In this document: positions 7,027 to 16,361 of the stretch, one piece after another
How the letters are laid out: each line of letters opens with the position of its first letter
How positions within the stretch are numbered: position 1 is the first letter of the stretch
Assembly (NCBI GenBank): GCA_017429835.1
Contig: JAFROD010000034.1
Location: forward strand, 1-50,993
Direction of reading: 5' to 3'
Source of the DNA: Oscillospiraceae bacterium
GTDB lineage: Bacteria; Bacillota; Clostridia; Oscillospirales; Oscillospiraceae
Length of the DNA: 50,993 nucleotides
Translations under genes and position numbers: made by a program
The notes under the pieces: generated by a model
Told to the model about the DNA's origin: nothing
The model's database searches: none
The model's input: only the letters and a program-made list of their open reading frames with translations

Positions 7027-7989
7027 TTATTTTGCGAGCAGACAGCTCCAGCCGTCCTCCCGACGGCTTGCAAAGACGGTCAGACCGGCCTTTGCGATTG
7101 CGTCGCGGACTTCCTGCTCCCGCTCGTTGAGAATGCCCGAACAGAGAAATACGCTGTTCGGCTTGAGAAAATGCGGCACGACCGGCAGAAGCTGTACGAT
7201 TACGCCGGCGACAATATTCGCGCACACGATATCATAGCGCCCTGCGGCGAGCTCCTGCATGCGGGCGCGGTCGGTGATCACGTTGCCGGTGCAGGCGGTG
7301 AAGCGGTCTGCGCCGAAGCCGTTGCGCGCGGCGTTCTCGCGAGAGATATGCTCTGCGGCGGGGTCGACGTCGATGCCGACGGCGCTTTGCGCGCCGAGAC
7401 GGAGCGCGGCGATCGAGAGAATGCCGCTGCCGCTGCCGAGATCGGCGACGCGTTCGCCGCCGGAGATCAGCTCCTCCAGCGCGCACAGGCACATGCGCGT
7501 CGAGGCGTGCTCACCCGTGCCGAAGGTCAGCCCGAGATCAAGGATCACGGGCAGTCTGCCCTGCGTGTTGTCCACGGTCATCCACTGCGGAACGACGAGC
7601 AGTTTGTTTCCGATCGGCAGGGGACGGTAGTGTTCCTTCCATGAGTTTTCCCAGTCCTCGTCCGGCACGTTGTCCAGCGCGATCGTCAATGGCCCGAAGC
7701 TGCAGGCAGGATAGCGGGCGGGCAGGGAGGCAAGCAGCTCTCGCAGGGCGGCAAGCTGCTCCTGCGCGGTCGGCTCTTCCAGATACAGGCGCACCTGCGA
7801 TAGATTCTGCATTCTCTGCGCGAGCGATTCGTCCACATAGTCCCAGTAGTCTTTGGACGAGTCCAGAAACTGCTGAAACTGCGCGCTGTCGTCTACCATG
7901 AAGCTGTCAAAGCCCGCTTCGGTCAGCTCCGCGCACAACAGGTCGATCCCCTCCGGCGCGGTACGGACGCTTGCTTCAATCCAATGCAT
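7027..7989 (-). CDS. prmA: Ribosomal protein L11 methyltransferase
   Basis: Trimethylates ribosomal protein L11 using SAM. The start MHWIEASVRT at 7989 follows GAGGAGGCAGCCT; codons farther upstream are leader. The 320-aa protein has the family's N-terminal L11-recognition half (SKDYWDYVDE, EDWENSWKEHYRP), then the SAM domain with ILDLGLTFGTGEHASTRMCL, VADLGSGSGILSIAA and CANIVAGVI (the N-I-x-A/x motif). First gene of a three-gene minus operon. Confidence 0.96.
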   Translation of the reverse strand: MHWIEASVRTAPEGIDLLCAELTEAGFDSFMVDDSAQFQQFLDSSKDYWDYVDESLAQRMQNLSQVRLYLEEPTAQEQLAALRELLASLPARYPACSFGPLTIALDNVPDEDWENSWKEHYRPLPIGNKLLVVPQWMTVDNTQGRLPVILDLGLTFGTGEHASTRMCLCALEELISGGERVADLGSGSGILSIAALRLGAQSAVGIDVDPAAEHISRENAARNGFGADRFTACTGNVITDRARMQELAAGRYDIVCANIVAGVIVQLLPVVPHFLKPNSVFLCSGILNEREQEVRDAIAKAGLTVFASRREDGWSCLLAK

Positions 7990-8030
7990 AGGCTGCCTCC
8001 TCAAAAGCAGGTCGCTTTTGTTTCCCATAT

Positions 8031-8059
8031 ATTCTACAGGATTCTGCCCGGAATAACAA
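8031..8059 (-). promoter_or_regulatory. Promoter of the prmA operon
   Basis: TTGTTA (8059-8054), 17 bases, TAGAAT (8036-8031), about 40 bases upstream of the prmA start. Confidence 0.65.
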
Positions 8060-8130
8060 GCCAAAATTTCTTTCCCTCTTTTATTTTTTCAAAAATCGTG
8101 TATAATGGTTGCAGCGAAAGGGTGAACCGG

Positions 8131-9396
8131 ATGACGAAAAACGTTGAACTTGCGCCGGGCGTTACGCTTCGCGCAATGCAGACCGATAAATTCAAGACCG
8201 CTTGCTTCAGCGTGAACATTCTGCGCCCGCACTGCAGGCAAACTGCCGCGCTCGACGCGCTGCTGCCCAGCGTGCTGCTGCGCGCGACGGAGCGATACCC
8301 CGATATCCGCAGCATCTCCATGCATTTGGACGAGCTTTACGGCACGAGCTTCGGCACGCTGGTGCGCCGCAAGGGCGAGGTCAAGCTGACGGGCTTTTAC
8401 GCCGATTTTATTGACGACGCCTTCCTGCCTGAGGGCGAGGGAATTTTCGCAGCCGTCATAGACTTCCTGCGCGAGGTGCTGTTCCATCCGCTGACGGAGA
8501 ACGGCTGTTTCTGCGAGAAGAACGTCGAGGGCGAAAAACAGAATCTGATCAACGCGATCGAGTCCGATCTGAACGACAAGCGCACCTACGCCACGGTACG
8601 GCTTTTGGAGACGATGTGCAAGGGCGAAGCCTACGGAACGCCGCGCCTCGGCCGCGCGGAGGACGTGCGCGCCATCACGCCGCAGTCTCTCTGGGCGCAT
8701 TACGCGACGATCCTGCAGACCTCGAGAATCGAAATCTTCTACGCCGGACGCCATACGCCCGAGGAAGCTGCCGCGCAGTTTGGGAAGGTGTTTTCCGGCA
8801 GCCGCTGCGCGCCCTTTACCGCCGCGCAGACGCAGATCTGCCGCAAAGCGGACACGGTCAGAGAAGTCACGGAAACGATGGACGTCACGCAGGGCAAACT
8901 GGTCGTGGGCATGCGCACCGGAATCACCGTGAGCGACCCGGACTATCCTGCGTTGCTGCTGCTCAACGCGGTTTACGGCGGAAGCGTGACGAGCAAGCTC
9001 TTCCGCAACGTGCGCGAGAAGCGCTCGCTGTGCTATTATGCAAGTTCTTCGCTGGATAAATACAAGGGACTGATGCTGGTATCCTCCGGCATCGACTTTG
9101 AAAACTACGAAACGGCGAAGCAGGCGATCCTGGAGGAACTGGACGCCTGCAGGAGCGGAAAATTCACCGACGAAGAAATCGGGCAGGCGCGAGAGTATCT
9201 CGTCTTCGCGCTGCGCTCCACGATGGATTCTCCCGCGCGGCTGGACGAGTTCTATATCGGAAACGTCGTATCAAGCGGCGACGACATTCCGGAACTGATC
9301 GGGAAGCTCCATGCCCTCACGGCGGACGACCTCCGCCTTGCCGCACGGAAACTCTCGGTGGATACGATCTATTTTTTGAAGGGGGAGAACGCATGA
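8131..9396 (+). CDS. ymfF: M16-family peptidase-like protein, YmfF type
   Basis: A 421-aa insulinase-fold protein without the zinc-binding HxxEH at its usual place near the N-terminus (LPSVLLRATERYPDIRSISM instead), so it is probably inactive. It retains the M16 C-terminal signature LLLLNAVYGGSVTSKLFRNV and REKRSLCYYASSS. It pairs with the next gene, whose product has the zinc site; M16 proteins often work as active/inactive heterodimers. In Bacillus the ymfF/ymfH pair is linked to elongation factor P modification. The ATG at 8131 follows AAAGGG; TATAAT at 8101-8106 is a likely -10 box. The stop overlaps ymfH by four bases. Confidence 0.85.
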   Translation: MTKNVELAPGVTLRAMQTDKFKTACFSVNILRPHCRQTAALDALLPSVLLRATERYPDIRSISMHLDELYGTSFGTLVRRKGEVKLTGFYADFIDDAFLPEGEGIFAAVIDFLREVLFHPLTENGCFCEKNVEGEKQNLINAIESDLNDKRTYATVRLLETMCKGEAYGTPRLGRAEDVRAITPQSLWAHYATILQTSRIEIFYAGRHTPEEAAAQFGKVFSGSRCAPFTAAQTQICRKADTVREVTETMDVTQGKLVVGMRTGITVSDPDYPALLLLNAVYGGSVTSKLFRNVREKRSLCYYASSSLDKYKGLMLVSSGIDFENYETAKQAILEELDACRSGKFTDEEIGQAREYLVFALRSTMDSPARLDEFYIGNVVSSGDDIPELIGKLHALTADDLRLAARKLSVDTIYFLKGENA

Positions 9397-10664
9397 AACT
9401 CTTGGATTTCCCCCGTATCGGCGAGCAGTGCTTTGAGCAGCGGCTTGCGAACGGCATGCTGGTGCGCGTCGTGCCGAAGCGCGGCTTTGCCAGAAAGTAC
9501 GCCTTCGTCGCCGTGGACTTCGGCGCGATCGACACGACGTTTGTGAGAAACGGCGTCCGTGTTCGCATGCCGGACGGCATTGCGCACTATCTGGAGCACA
9601 AGATGTTCGATCTGCCGGAGGGCAGCGCCGACGGCATGTTTGCCGCCCTCGGCGCAAGCCCGAACGCCTTTACGAGCTATGCGATGACGGCGTATCATTT
9701 TTCCTGCGCGGAGCATTTTGCGGATAACCTCCGATTGCTCCTGCGTATGGTGACGACGCCGTATTTTACGCCCGAGAGCGTGGAGAAGGAACGCGGGATC
9801 ATCACGCAGGAGATCCGCATGTATGAAGACAACGCGGAGCAGCGCGCCGCGGAGGATTTGTTCGCCGCGCTGTACAGAGAGCACCCGGTGCGCACGTCCA
9901 TCGCAGGCACGGAGGAGAGCATCGGCGAAATCTCGGCGCAGTCGCTGTACGATTGCTTCCGCGCCTTCTATCAGCCGTCCAATATGGTCTTGTGCGTGAC
10001 GGGCGACGTGGACGCGCAGGAGGTCTTCGATATCGCGGAGGAAATGACGCCGAAGACGGCGTCCGACCTCCCGGAACGCGATTACGGCGCGCCGGAAACG
10101 ATGGAGCCGGCCGAAGCGCGGACAATGCGCCGCATGGAGATCTCCATGCCGACCTTCGCGCTGGGCTTCAAATGCGAGCCGGTCGGAAAGGGTATGGAAA
10201 GCATGCGCCGTGAGATCATCGGCGATCTTGCTGCGGAGATTCTGGTCGGCGAATCCTCGCCGCTGTATCAGCGGCTCTATGAGAGCGGACTGATCGACGG
10301 CGGCTTCTCCGTCGGCTACGAGAGCATCAAGGACGCCTGCCTGATCAGCGCAAGCGGCGACAGCGACGACCCCGAAGCGGTATTGAGCGCAATTCTGGAG
10401 GAAGCGGCACGCATTGCCCGCGAGGGCTTTGAGCCGGATTTGTTCCGGCGCCTGAAGAAATCCGCGCTCGGCAGACGCACCAGAGACCTTGACAGTTTTG
10501 AAAGTATCTGCTATCGTATTTGTGCGTACCAATTTGACGGCGTGGATTATTTCACGTTCCCGGAAGCTTACGCCTCCGTTGCGCCGGAGGACGTGCGGGC
10601 GTTCCTGACAAATACGATCCGCCCGGAACGCGCGGTGCTTTCGGTCGTCCAACCAAAGAAATAG
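9393..10664 (+). CDS. ymfH: M16-family zinc peptidase, YmfH type
   Basis: A 423-aa insulinase-fold protein with the inverted zinc motif HxxEH in GIAHYLEHKMF (about residues 65-75) and the distal glutamate region GIITQEIRMYEDNAEQRAAE about 75 residues later. The C-terminal half has the second M16 repeat. It starts at the ATGA overlap with ymfF, so the two are translationally coupled and likely form a heterodimer. In Bacillus the homologue is associated with EF-P 5-aminopentanol modification; its true substrate is not clear from sequence. Confidence 0.9.
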   Translation: MKLLDFPRIGEQCFEQRLANGMLVRVVPKRGFARKYAFVAVDFGAIDTTFVRNGVRVRMPDGIAHYLEHKMFDLPEGSADGMFAALGASPNAFTSYAMTAYHFSCAEHFADNLRLLLRMVTTPYFTPESVEKERGIITQEIRMYEDNAEQRAAEDLFAALYREHPVRTSIAGTEESIGEISAQSLYDCFRAFYQPSNMVLCVTGDVDAQEVFDIAEEMTPKTASDLPERDYGAPETMEPAEARTMRRMEISMPTFALGFKCEPVGKGMESMRREIIGDLAAEILVGESSPLYQRLYESGLIDGGFSVGYESIKDACLISASGDSDDPEAVLSAILEEAARIAREGFEPDLFRRLKKSALGRRTRDLDSFESICYRICAYQFDGVDYFTFPEAYASVAPEDVRAFLTNTIRPERAVLSVVQPKK

Positions 10665-10673
10665 GAGGTTCTT

Positions 10674-11561
10674 ATGACGTTTTCGGATACCTCTCCCATC
10701 TCGTTTCCCGGTCTGGGGATCGAGGTTGATCCGCCTACCGGGATCACCCTTCCCGGCACGAATTTTGAAATCAAGTTTTATGCGCTGATCATTGTGGTCG
10801 GCATTCTGCTGGCGGTGATTTATACCATTCGCCGGAGCAGGGAATTCGGTCTGACCAGCGACGATATTTTCAATCTTGTACTCATCGGTCTGCCCTGCGC
10901 CATCGTCGGCGCGCGGCTTTACTACGTGATCTTTGAGTGGAGCCGCTTCTTCGGGCCGGAGGCGAACTGGTACGATTTCCTCAACATCCGCAAGGGTGGC
11001 CTGGCGATCTACGGCGGCGTCATCGGCGCGGCGCTCAGTATCGTGATCTACTGCCTGAGCAGCAAAAAGCGCCGCGCGAAGCTCCTGCCGTATTTCGACG
11101 TGACCGGTCTCGGACTGCTGATCGGACAGGCGGTCGGCCGCTGGGGCAACTTCTTCAACCGCGAAGCGCACGGCGGCGCGTCTGACAGTTTTCTCCGCAT
11201 GGGGATCGTCGAGAGCGGATCGCAAATCTTCGTCCACCCGACCTTCCTGTACGAGTCGGTGTGGAATCTGGCGGGACTCATCCTGCTGCACTCTCTGTCG
11301 AAGAAGCGCAAATTTGACGGACAGGTCTTCCTGTACTACCTTGCGTGGTACGGGTTGGGACGGGCGTGGATCGAAGGACTGCGCACGGACAGCCTTTGGT
11401 GGGGCAGCTTCCGCGTCAGTCAGGTTCTGGCGGCGGCGTCGTGCCTGATCGCGGTGGGGATCCTGCTGTACGTCCTGCTGGTCAAGCAACCCGCACCGGA
11501 TAAAATGCTGGTAAACCGCGTATCGGCGCAAGCAGATACGCTTGATACACCCGAAGAATAA
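10674..11561 (+). CDS. lgt: Prolipoprotein diacylglyceryl transferase
   Basis: Moves the diacylglyceryl group from phosphatidylglycerol to the lipobox cysteine of prolipoproteins. The 295-aa protein has about seven membrane helices and the Lgt signature GRWGNFFNREAHGG (about residues 156-169), plus VGARLYYVIFEW, KGGLAIYGGVIG and HPTFLYESVWNL. AGGAGG precedes the ATG, 9 bases after ymfH. Substrates in this window include the lipoproteins at 37697 and 38288. Confidence 0.96.
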   Translation: MTFSDTSPISFPGLGIEVDPPTGITLPGTNFEIKFYALIIVVGILLAVIYTIRRSREFGLTSDDIFNLVLIGLPCAIVGARLYYVIFEWSRFFGPEANWYDFLNIRKGGLAIYGGVIGAALSIVIYCLSSKKRRAKLLPYFDVTGLGLLIGQAVGRWGNFFNREAHGGASDSFLRMGIVESGSQIFVHPTFLYESVWNLAGLILLHSLSKKRKFDGQVFLYYLAWYGLGRAWIEGLRTDSLWWGSFRVSQVLAAASCLIAVGILLYVLLVKQPAPDKMLVNRVSAQADTLDTPEE

Positions 11562-11573
11562 GGAGGCAATACG

Positions 11574-11948
11574 ATGGCAACGACAATGGATAACCTGAAG
11601 GATAAGGCGAACAGCGCCGCGCAGACCGCGGCAAAGACGGCGAAGCTCGTGGCGTCCATCTCCAAGATGCGCTTGGAGATCATCAAGGAACAGGATCGCA
11701 TCCGCCGCAACTATTCGAAGCTCGGCAAGGTGTACTACAAGGACTACGTCACCGATGAAGAGCCGGATGAAGCGGAGTACAAGCCGCTGTGCGACGAGAT
11801 CACCGAGTCCTACCGCCGCATCAACGAACTGAAGGAGCAGATCGCCGCGGACAAGGAGGCTTTCAAATCCGGCGCAGAGCCCGTAGAAGAGCCCTGCGAG
11901 GATCCCGGCGTTCCCTGCGACGAGCCGGCGCCCGCCGAAACGGAGTAA
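11574..11948 (+). CDS. Small coiled-coil protein, unknown function (124 aa)
   Basis: An Ala/Lys-rich amphipathic N-terminus (DKANSAAQTAAKTAKLVASI) leads into a helix KMRLEIIKEQDRIRRNYSKL and a second helix ESYRRINELKEQIAADKEA, together a likely coiled coil. The C-terminus is an acidic Pro/Cys tail (EEPCEDPGVPCDEPAPAETE). AGGAGG lies before the ATG, 12 bases after lgt, so it belongs to that operon. Similar short helical proteins are common and uncharacterised in Clostridia. Confidence 0.75.
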   Translation: MATTMDNLKDKANSAAQTAAKTAKLVASISKMRLEIIKEQDRIRRNYSKLGKVYYKDYVTDEEPDEAEYKPLCDEITESYRRINELKEQIAADKEAFKSGAEPVEEPCEDPGVPCDEPAPAETE

Positions 11949-11954
11949 AACGAC

Positions 11955-11989
11955 AAAAAACTGCAAGCCGAACGGCTTGCAGTTTTTTT
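11955..11989. terminator. Bidirectional terminator
   Basis: AAAAAACTGCAAGCCG (11955-11970) pairs with CGGCTTGCAGTTTTTTT (11973-11989). It ends the ymfF-lgt operon and the convergent surface-protein gene. Confidence 0.9.
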
Positions 11990-11996
11990 GCAATGA

Positions 11997-13175
11997 TCAC
12001 GGCAGATCGGCAACCTGCCGCAGAAGCTGCGCGGTGTCCTGCCTCGTCAGGGCTTCTTCAGGCGCGGCCATGGCAATGCCTGCTTCGCGGAGCGCCTGCA
12101 GGGAAGCTGCCGCCCAACTGGCGTCCGATGATGGAATGACCGCGGCGGTGATCGGGAGCCGCAGGAGATTCTGCAGCATGACCGCCGCCTCCTGCCCGGT
12201 AACGGGGTCGTTCGGGCGGAACATCAGACCGGATTCGGTCGATTCTCCGCTAACCAGACCGCGCCGCATGGCGCAGGCAAGATAGGGCTGCATCCACGCT
12301 GCGGCTTTCTCAGCGTCCGCAAAGCCGGATACGGTCAGCGTTTCGTCAACGGGCACGCCCTTGAGCTTCATCGCCATGACGAGAAACTCCGCGCGTGAGA
12401 CCGGCTCAAGCGGACAGAAACAGGGTACGCCCGCGACCGTGCGACCGCCGGAAAGACCCTGCTCGCGCAGCCACATCGCTTCATACTGGTCCGTGTCCGC
12501 AACGTCCGCGAAGGTCATCGCCTCCGAGGGCTTCAGAATGCGAATGCTCACCGTGGCGGGCTGAGAGACGTTGCCTGCGTCATCCGTGACGGTGAAGGTG
12601 AAGCTGTCCTCGCCGACGCGGTTTTTGTCGGGCGTATAGACGTAGCTGCCGTCGCTTTCCAGCTTGACTGTGCCGCGCTTCGGCTTTTCCGCGAGCTGGA
12701 AGGTCAGCGGGCCGTTTTCCGGATCGGTGCCGCTGAGCGTGCCGTCGTTGGAAACGTTTTTATAGGTTTCAAATTCTCCGCGGATCGCTTTCGGCGTCTC
12801 GTTTTTGCCGGACTGGATACGGATAGTGAGTTGGGACAGCGCGCCGAGCGCGCTGCCGCAGATCGGCTGATAGCGCAGCACCGCGTCGCAGCTTTCCCTG
12901 CACGCCGGCGTCAGACGCAGACGGTCAAGGGCGTCCTGCGGGAGAATATCGCCCGCGCGGATGACGCGTCCGCCGAGACAGACTGCGGCGACGTCTTCCT
13001 CCGGCACGGCAGTGACGAAGATGCCGCTCAGATTGACGGACGGGTCTGCGCAGAAGTCAGACCGGCAGAAGCAGTACTCTCCGTTATACAGCGTCTCGCC
13101 GTCGGCGGCGGCAGCGCTCAGACTGAACGCTGCAAGGCAGGCAAGCAGTGCGGCAATGCGAATGATGGATTTCAT
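11997..13175 (-). CDS. Secreted surface protein with cadherin-like and SLH domains
   Basis: The start MKSIIRIAALLACLAAFSLS is chosen for its CAGGAGG site; it gives a signal peptide cut near AAAADG. The mature protein has an N-terminal Cys-containing region. A tandem Ig/cadherin-like domain follows (YKNVSNDGTLSGTDPENGPL, DGSYVYTPDKNRVGEDSFTF; about residues 150-235), the type found in many bacterial surface proteins. After it come two to three SLH repeats (MTFADVADTD, PVSRAEFLVMAMKL, MFRPNDPVTGQEAAVMLQNL, LTRQDTAQLLRQVADLP) that anchor it to the wall. 392 aa. It probably contributes to the S-layer or an adhesion structure; ligand unknown. Confidence 0.85.
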   Translation of the reverse strand: MKSIIRIAALLACLAAFSLSAAAADGETLYNGEYCFCRSDFCADPSVNLSGIFVTAVPEEDVAAVCLGGRVIRAGDILPQDALDRLRLTPACRESCDAVLRYQPICGSALGALSQLTIRIQSGKNETPKAIRGEFETYKNVSNDGTLSGTDPENGPLTFQLAEKPKRGTVKLESDGSYVYTPDKNRVGEDSFTFTVTDDAGNVSQPATVSIRILKPSEAMTFADVADTDQYEAMWLREQGLSGGRTVAGVPCFCPLEPVSRAEFLVMAMKLKGVPVDETLTVSGFADAEKAAAWMQPYLACAMRRGLVSGESTESGLMFRPNDPVTGQEAAVMLQNLLRLPITAAVIPSSDASWAAASLQALREAGIAMAAPEEALTRQDTAQLLRQVADLP

Positions 13176-13236
13176 ATCGGTTTCCTCCTGTAGTTTTCTA
13201 CACGCATAGGATGAACCGATATTTTGAAAATATGCA

Positions 13237-13270
13237 AAAAACTTCCGCCGCTGTCTGCGACGGAAGTTTT
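13237..13270 (-). terminator. Terminator after rodA
   Basis: On the minus strand ACTTCCGTCG pairs with CGGCGGAAGT (one mismatch) and is followed by TTTTTT. It begins right after the rodA stop. Confidence 0.8.
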
Positions 13271-13273
13271 GAT

Positions 13274-14422
13274 TCAATATGGTCTGATATAGTGCGCGCT
13301 GGTATCCGGCGATGGTCGCATTTTGATGCCCGACACGATGCCCATTGCGATAAATGAGGTGATGATCGAGCTTCCTCCATAGCTGAAGAAGGGGAGCGCC
13401 AGACCGATAACGGGCAGCAGTCCGAGACAGACGCTGACGTTGATCATGATCTGGAAGAGGAACATCGCGGCGATCCCCATGCAGATCAGGCGGTTCTGAT
13501 AGTCGGGCGTCTTGATGCCGATATAGATGACGCGCGCGACGATCGCAAACAGCAGAAGCAGGACGGCAAGACAGCCGATCATGCCGAGCTGTTCGCCGAC
13601 GGTGGAGAAGATCGAGTCGGTATGACGCGCGGGGATCGCGCCGCTGTTGGTCATCTGACCGTTGAACAGACCCTGACCGGAAAGCCCGCCGTTACGCAGC
13701 GTTTTCAGGTTTTGGTTGGTCTGCCACATGACGCTCAGACCGTTCGGGTCAATGGTGGGGTCATAGAGCGCGAGGATACGGTTTTTCTGGTCTTCACGCA
13801 TGACGGTCGCCCACAGGGTCGGCGCGGCGACTGCAAACGCGCCCGCGCCCGCAAGGAACCACAGTCCGCTGACGCCGCCGACGTACGCCATGATGAGGAA
13901 AATAAAGATAAAGATCAGGGAAACGCCGGTGTCGCTGGAGATGAAGACGTACAGACCGACGATGAAGAGCATGTGGAAAACGAGCTGACCGACACAGCGG
14001 ATCGAGGACGTTCTGGTCTGATTGACGCTCAGCGTTCGCGCCAGAATGATCACGTAGGTGATTTTACAGACCTCGGCGGGCTGAATGTTGAAGGGCAGGA
14101 AGGGGAAGTGCAGCCAGCCGCGGTTGCCGTTGACCTCAATGCCGAACACCAGCAGCAGACCGATGAAGAAGGCGTTGAAGAGGAACAGCGCCGTCCGCTG
14201 TCCGGCGATGATGTCGATGTCGAAGGCGGTCAGCGCAAAGTAAACGATGATACCGGCGATCAGGCAGCCGGTCTGAATGATAATATAGCGGCTGTTGTCC
14301 GCCGTCGCCGTCGCTGCGTAGATCATGACGAGACCAAAGCCCGTCGCGACGACGCAGAGTGCCAGCAGAAGCATATCGCCTTTTTTTGCGATCTCTTTGA
14401 CTCTGTCATACAGTTTTCCCAT
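13274..14422 (-). CDS. rodA: SEDS peptidoglycan glycosyltransferase RodA/FtsW family
   Basis: A 382-aa polytopic protein with about ten membrane helices. SEDS signatures are GNRGWLHFPFLPFNIQPAEV, SSDTGVSLIFIFIFLIMAYV, the extracellular loop with HTDSIFSTVGEQLGMIG, and VIGLALPFFSYGGSSIITSF. It polymerises lipid II during elongation with a class B PBP. The first ATG after AAGGAGGTGAGCGC is at 14422. I favour RodA over FtsW from overall sequence, but the two are hard to tell apart without alignment. No class B PBP or mreBCD gene is adjacent. Confidence 0.88.
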   Translation of the reverse strand: MGKLYDRVKEIAKKGDMLLLALCVVATGFGLVMIYAATATADNSRYIIIQTGCLIAGIIVYFALTAFDIDIIAGQRTALFLFNAFFIGLLLVFGIEVNGNRGWLHFPFLPFNIQPAEVCKITYVIILARTLSVNQTRTSSIRCVGQLVFHMLFIVGLYVFISSDTGVSLIFIFIFLIMAYVGGVSGLWFLAGAGAFAVAAPTLWATVMREDQKNRILALYDPTIDPNGLSVMWQTNQNLKTLRNGGLSGQGLFNGQMTNSGAIPARHTDSIFSTVGEQLGMIGCLAVLLLLFAIVARVIYIGIKTPDYQNRLICMGIAAMFLFQIMINVSVCLGLLPVIGLALPFFSYGGSSIITSFIAMGIVSGIKMRPSPDTSAHYIRPY

Positions 14423-14455
14423 GCGCTCACCTCCTTGCACTTATTTCAAGCATAT

Positions 14456-14484
14456 ATTTTAGCATGAAAAGTCAAATCTGTAAA
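14456..14484 (-). promoter_or_regulatory. Promoter of rodA
   Basis: TTTACA (14484-14479), 17 bases, TAAAAT (14461-14456), about 34 bases before the start codon. Confidence 0.65.
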
Positions 14485-14491
14485 GTTGCTT

Positions 14492-14520
14492 TTGCAAAAA
14501 TCGGGCGAATGTGGTATAAT
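14492..14520 (+). promoter_or_regulatory. Promoter of tsaE-tsaB-upp
   Basis: TTGCAA (14492-14497), 17 bases, TATAAT (14515-14520). A member of the TTGCAW promoter set found across this window. Confidence 0.75.
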
Positions 14521-14542
14521 CCCACAAAAGGATGTGAATGAA

Positions 14543-14980
14543 ATGCAATTCATCACCAAAACGCCGGAGGAGACCGAGCAGCTCGGCGAAAAGCTGGGCA
14601 GACGCCTGCACGGCGGGGAGATCGTCGCCTTTCAGGGCGGGCTCGGCGCGGGGAAAACGGCGTTCACGCGCGGACTCGCGCGGGGGTTGGAGATCCCCAT
14701 GCGCGTGACCAGCCCGACCTACACGATCGTGAACGAGTACACCGGCGGCAGACTGCCGCTGTTCCATTTTGATATGTACCGTCTGGAATCCGAGGACGAC
14801 CTGTTCGATATCGGTTGGGAGGACTATCTGCAGCGCGGCGGCATCTGCGCCGTCGAGTGGAGCGAGAACGTCCGCGAAGCCATGCACGGCGCGATCACCG
14901 TCAAAATCGACCGGCTTTCCGACGAAGAAAGAAGGATCACGATAGAAGGGGGAGCACTTCATGCGGATCTTGGCATTTGA
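14543..14980 (+). CDS. tsaE: tRNA t6A biosynthesis ATPase TsaE
   Basis: A 145-aa P-loop protein with Walker A GGLGAGKTAFTRGLARGL near residue 33, then TSPTYTIVNEY and LFHFDMYRLE, which are TsaE signatures. It binds the TsaB-TsaD dimer and resets it between rounds of threonylcarbamoyl transfer to A37 of ANN-reading tRNAs. The ATG at 14543 is set by AAAAGGA upstream and by the usual N-terminus. It overlaps tsaB by 20 bases. tcdA, which cyclises t6A, lies farther along at 40762. Confidence 0.95.
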   Translation: MQFITKTPEETEQLGEKLGRRLHGGEIVAFQGGLGAGKTAFTRGLARGLEIPMRVTSPTYTIVNEYTGGRLPLFHFDMYRLESEDDLFDIGWEDYLQRGGICAVEWSENVREAMHGAITVKIDRLSDEERRITIEGGALHADLGI

Positions 14981-15680
14981 GACCTCCGCGAAGGCGGCGT
15001 CCGTCGCCCTGCTGGATGACGACCGCCTGCTCGGAGAATACTATCTGAACTGCGGTCAAACGCACAGCCGCACCCTGCTGCAGATGGCGCAGGAGCTGCT
15101 GGAAAACTGCGCGCTGACGCCGCAGGACGTGACGGCGGTCGCCTGTGCGGCAGGCCCGGGCAGCTTCACCGGCGTGCGGATCGGCGTTGCCGCGGCGAAG
15201 GGCTTTGCATGGGGAAGAGAGCTGCCCTGCGTCGGCGTTTCGACCCTGGAGGGCATGGCGCAGCAGGCGGCGATCTTCGACGGGATCGTATGCTGCGCGA
15301 TGGACGCGCGGCGCGAGCAGGTCTATAATGCGCTCTTTTCCTGCGAAAACGGCGTCCTGACCCGCTTGACCGAGGATCGTGCGATCTCGCTGGAGGAGCT
15401 GGAGCAGGAGCTGAAAAAACACGAAAAGTTGAAAATAATGGTTGGCGACGGCGCGCAGTTGTGTTATAATACATGCAGTAAGAACGTTCCGGGCTGTGTG
15501 CTTGCGCCGGAACAGACGGTCATGCAGCGCGCCTCGGGCGTTGCGCTGTGCGCGAGAAGGCTGCTCCTGACGGGAGAAAGCTTCGACGGCGCGGCGCTGG
15601 AGCCGAACTACCTGCGGCTTTCGCAGGCGGAGCGGGAACGCAACGAGCGGCTGAGAAAAGGAGAAGAAACGTATGGGTAA
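14961..15680 (+). CDS. tsaB: tRNA t6A biosynthesis protein TsaB
   Basis: A 239-aa ASKHA-fold protein starting [20 protein letters not shown], with [10 protein letters not shown] and [20 protein letters not shown]. It lacks the zinc site of TsaD, its partner, and acts as the dimer scaffold of the t6A synthase. TsaD is not in this window. A short ribosomal acetyltransferase domain (RimI), often next in Firmicutes, is absent; upp follows with an 8-base overlap. Confidence 0.95.
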   Translation: MRILAFETSAKAASVALLDDDRLLGEYYLNCGQTHSRTLLQMAQELLENCALTPQDVTAVACAAGPGSFTGVRIGVAAAKGFAWGRELPCVGVSTLEGMAQQAAIFDGIVCCAMDARREQVYNALFSCENGVLTRLTEDRAISLEELEQELKKHEKLKIMVGDGAQLCYNTCSKNVPGCVLAPEQTVMQRASGVALCARRLLLTGESFDGAALEPNYLRLSQAERERNERLRKGEETYG

Positions 15681-16305
15681 AGTGCATATTCTGGATCACC
15701 CCCTGCTGCAGCACAAGCTGTCGATCCTGCGCGACAAGAACACCGGCGTCAAGGAATTTCGCGAAGCGGTCGGCGAGATCGCCGCACTGATGTGCTATGA
15801 GGCGACGCGCGATCTTCCCACGCACGAGGTCGAGATCGAGACGCCGATCACCACGGCAAAATTCAAGGTACTGGCAGGCAAGAAGCTCGCCATCGTTCCG
15901 ATCCTCCGTGCCGGTCTCGGCATGGTCGATTCCATGATCTCACTGATGCCGTCTGCCAAGATCGGACACATCGGCATGTTCCGCGATCCGGAGACGCACG
16001 AGCCGGTGAAGTATTACTGCAAGATGCCGCCGGATATCTCCGAGCGTCAGGTTTTCGTCGTCGATCCGATGCTCGCCACGGGCGGCACGGTCATCGCGGC
16101 GATCAACGTGCTCAAGAACGAGTACGGCTGCAAAAACATCACGCTGATGAACATCATCGCCGCGCCGGAGGGCTTGAAGGCCGTCACCGAAGCGCACCCC
16201 GATATCGACATCTACGTCACGGCGGTGGACGAATGCCTGAACGAGAACGCCTATATCGTCCCCGGCCTGGGCGACTGCGGCGACCGCATCTTCGGCACGA
16301 AGTAA
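15673..16305 (+). CDS. upp: Uracil phosphoribosyltransferase
   Basis: Salvages uracil to UMP with PRPP. The 210-aa protein is full length, with [19 protein letters not shown] (uracil region), [10 protein letters not shown], the PRPP loop [19 protein letters not shown] and the C-terminal [14 protein letters not shown]. It follows tsaB with an 8-base overlap and AAAAGGAG upstream, an unusual partner for the t6A genes. Confidence 0.97.
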   Translation: MGKVHILDHPLLQHKLSILRDKNTGVKEFREAVGEIAALMCYEATRDLPTHEVEIETPITTAKFKVLAGKKLAIVPILRAGLGMVDSMISLMPSAKIGHIGMFRDPETHEPVKYYCKMPPDISERQVFVVDPMLATGGTVIAAINVLKNEYGCKNITLMNIIAAPEGLKAVTEAHPDIDIYVTAVDECLNENAYIVPGLGDCGDRIFGTK

Positions 16306-16316
16306 ATACGCAAAAT

Positions 16317-16354
16317 AATGCAGGCGCTTGCCAAACGGCAAGCGCCTGCATTTT
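16317..16354. terminator. Terminator after upp
   Basis: AATGCAGGCGCTTGCC (16317-16332) pairs perfectly with GGCAAGCGCCTGCATT (16337-16352), then TTTT. It also faces the convergent antiporter gene. Confidence 0.85.
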
Positions 16355-16361
16355 GTATGTC

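Noticed and set aside
9369..11993. A minus-strand open frame of about 870 codons
   Set aside because: Antisense to ymfH, lgt and the coiled-coil gene; Arg/His-rich with no motifs or ribosome site.
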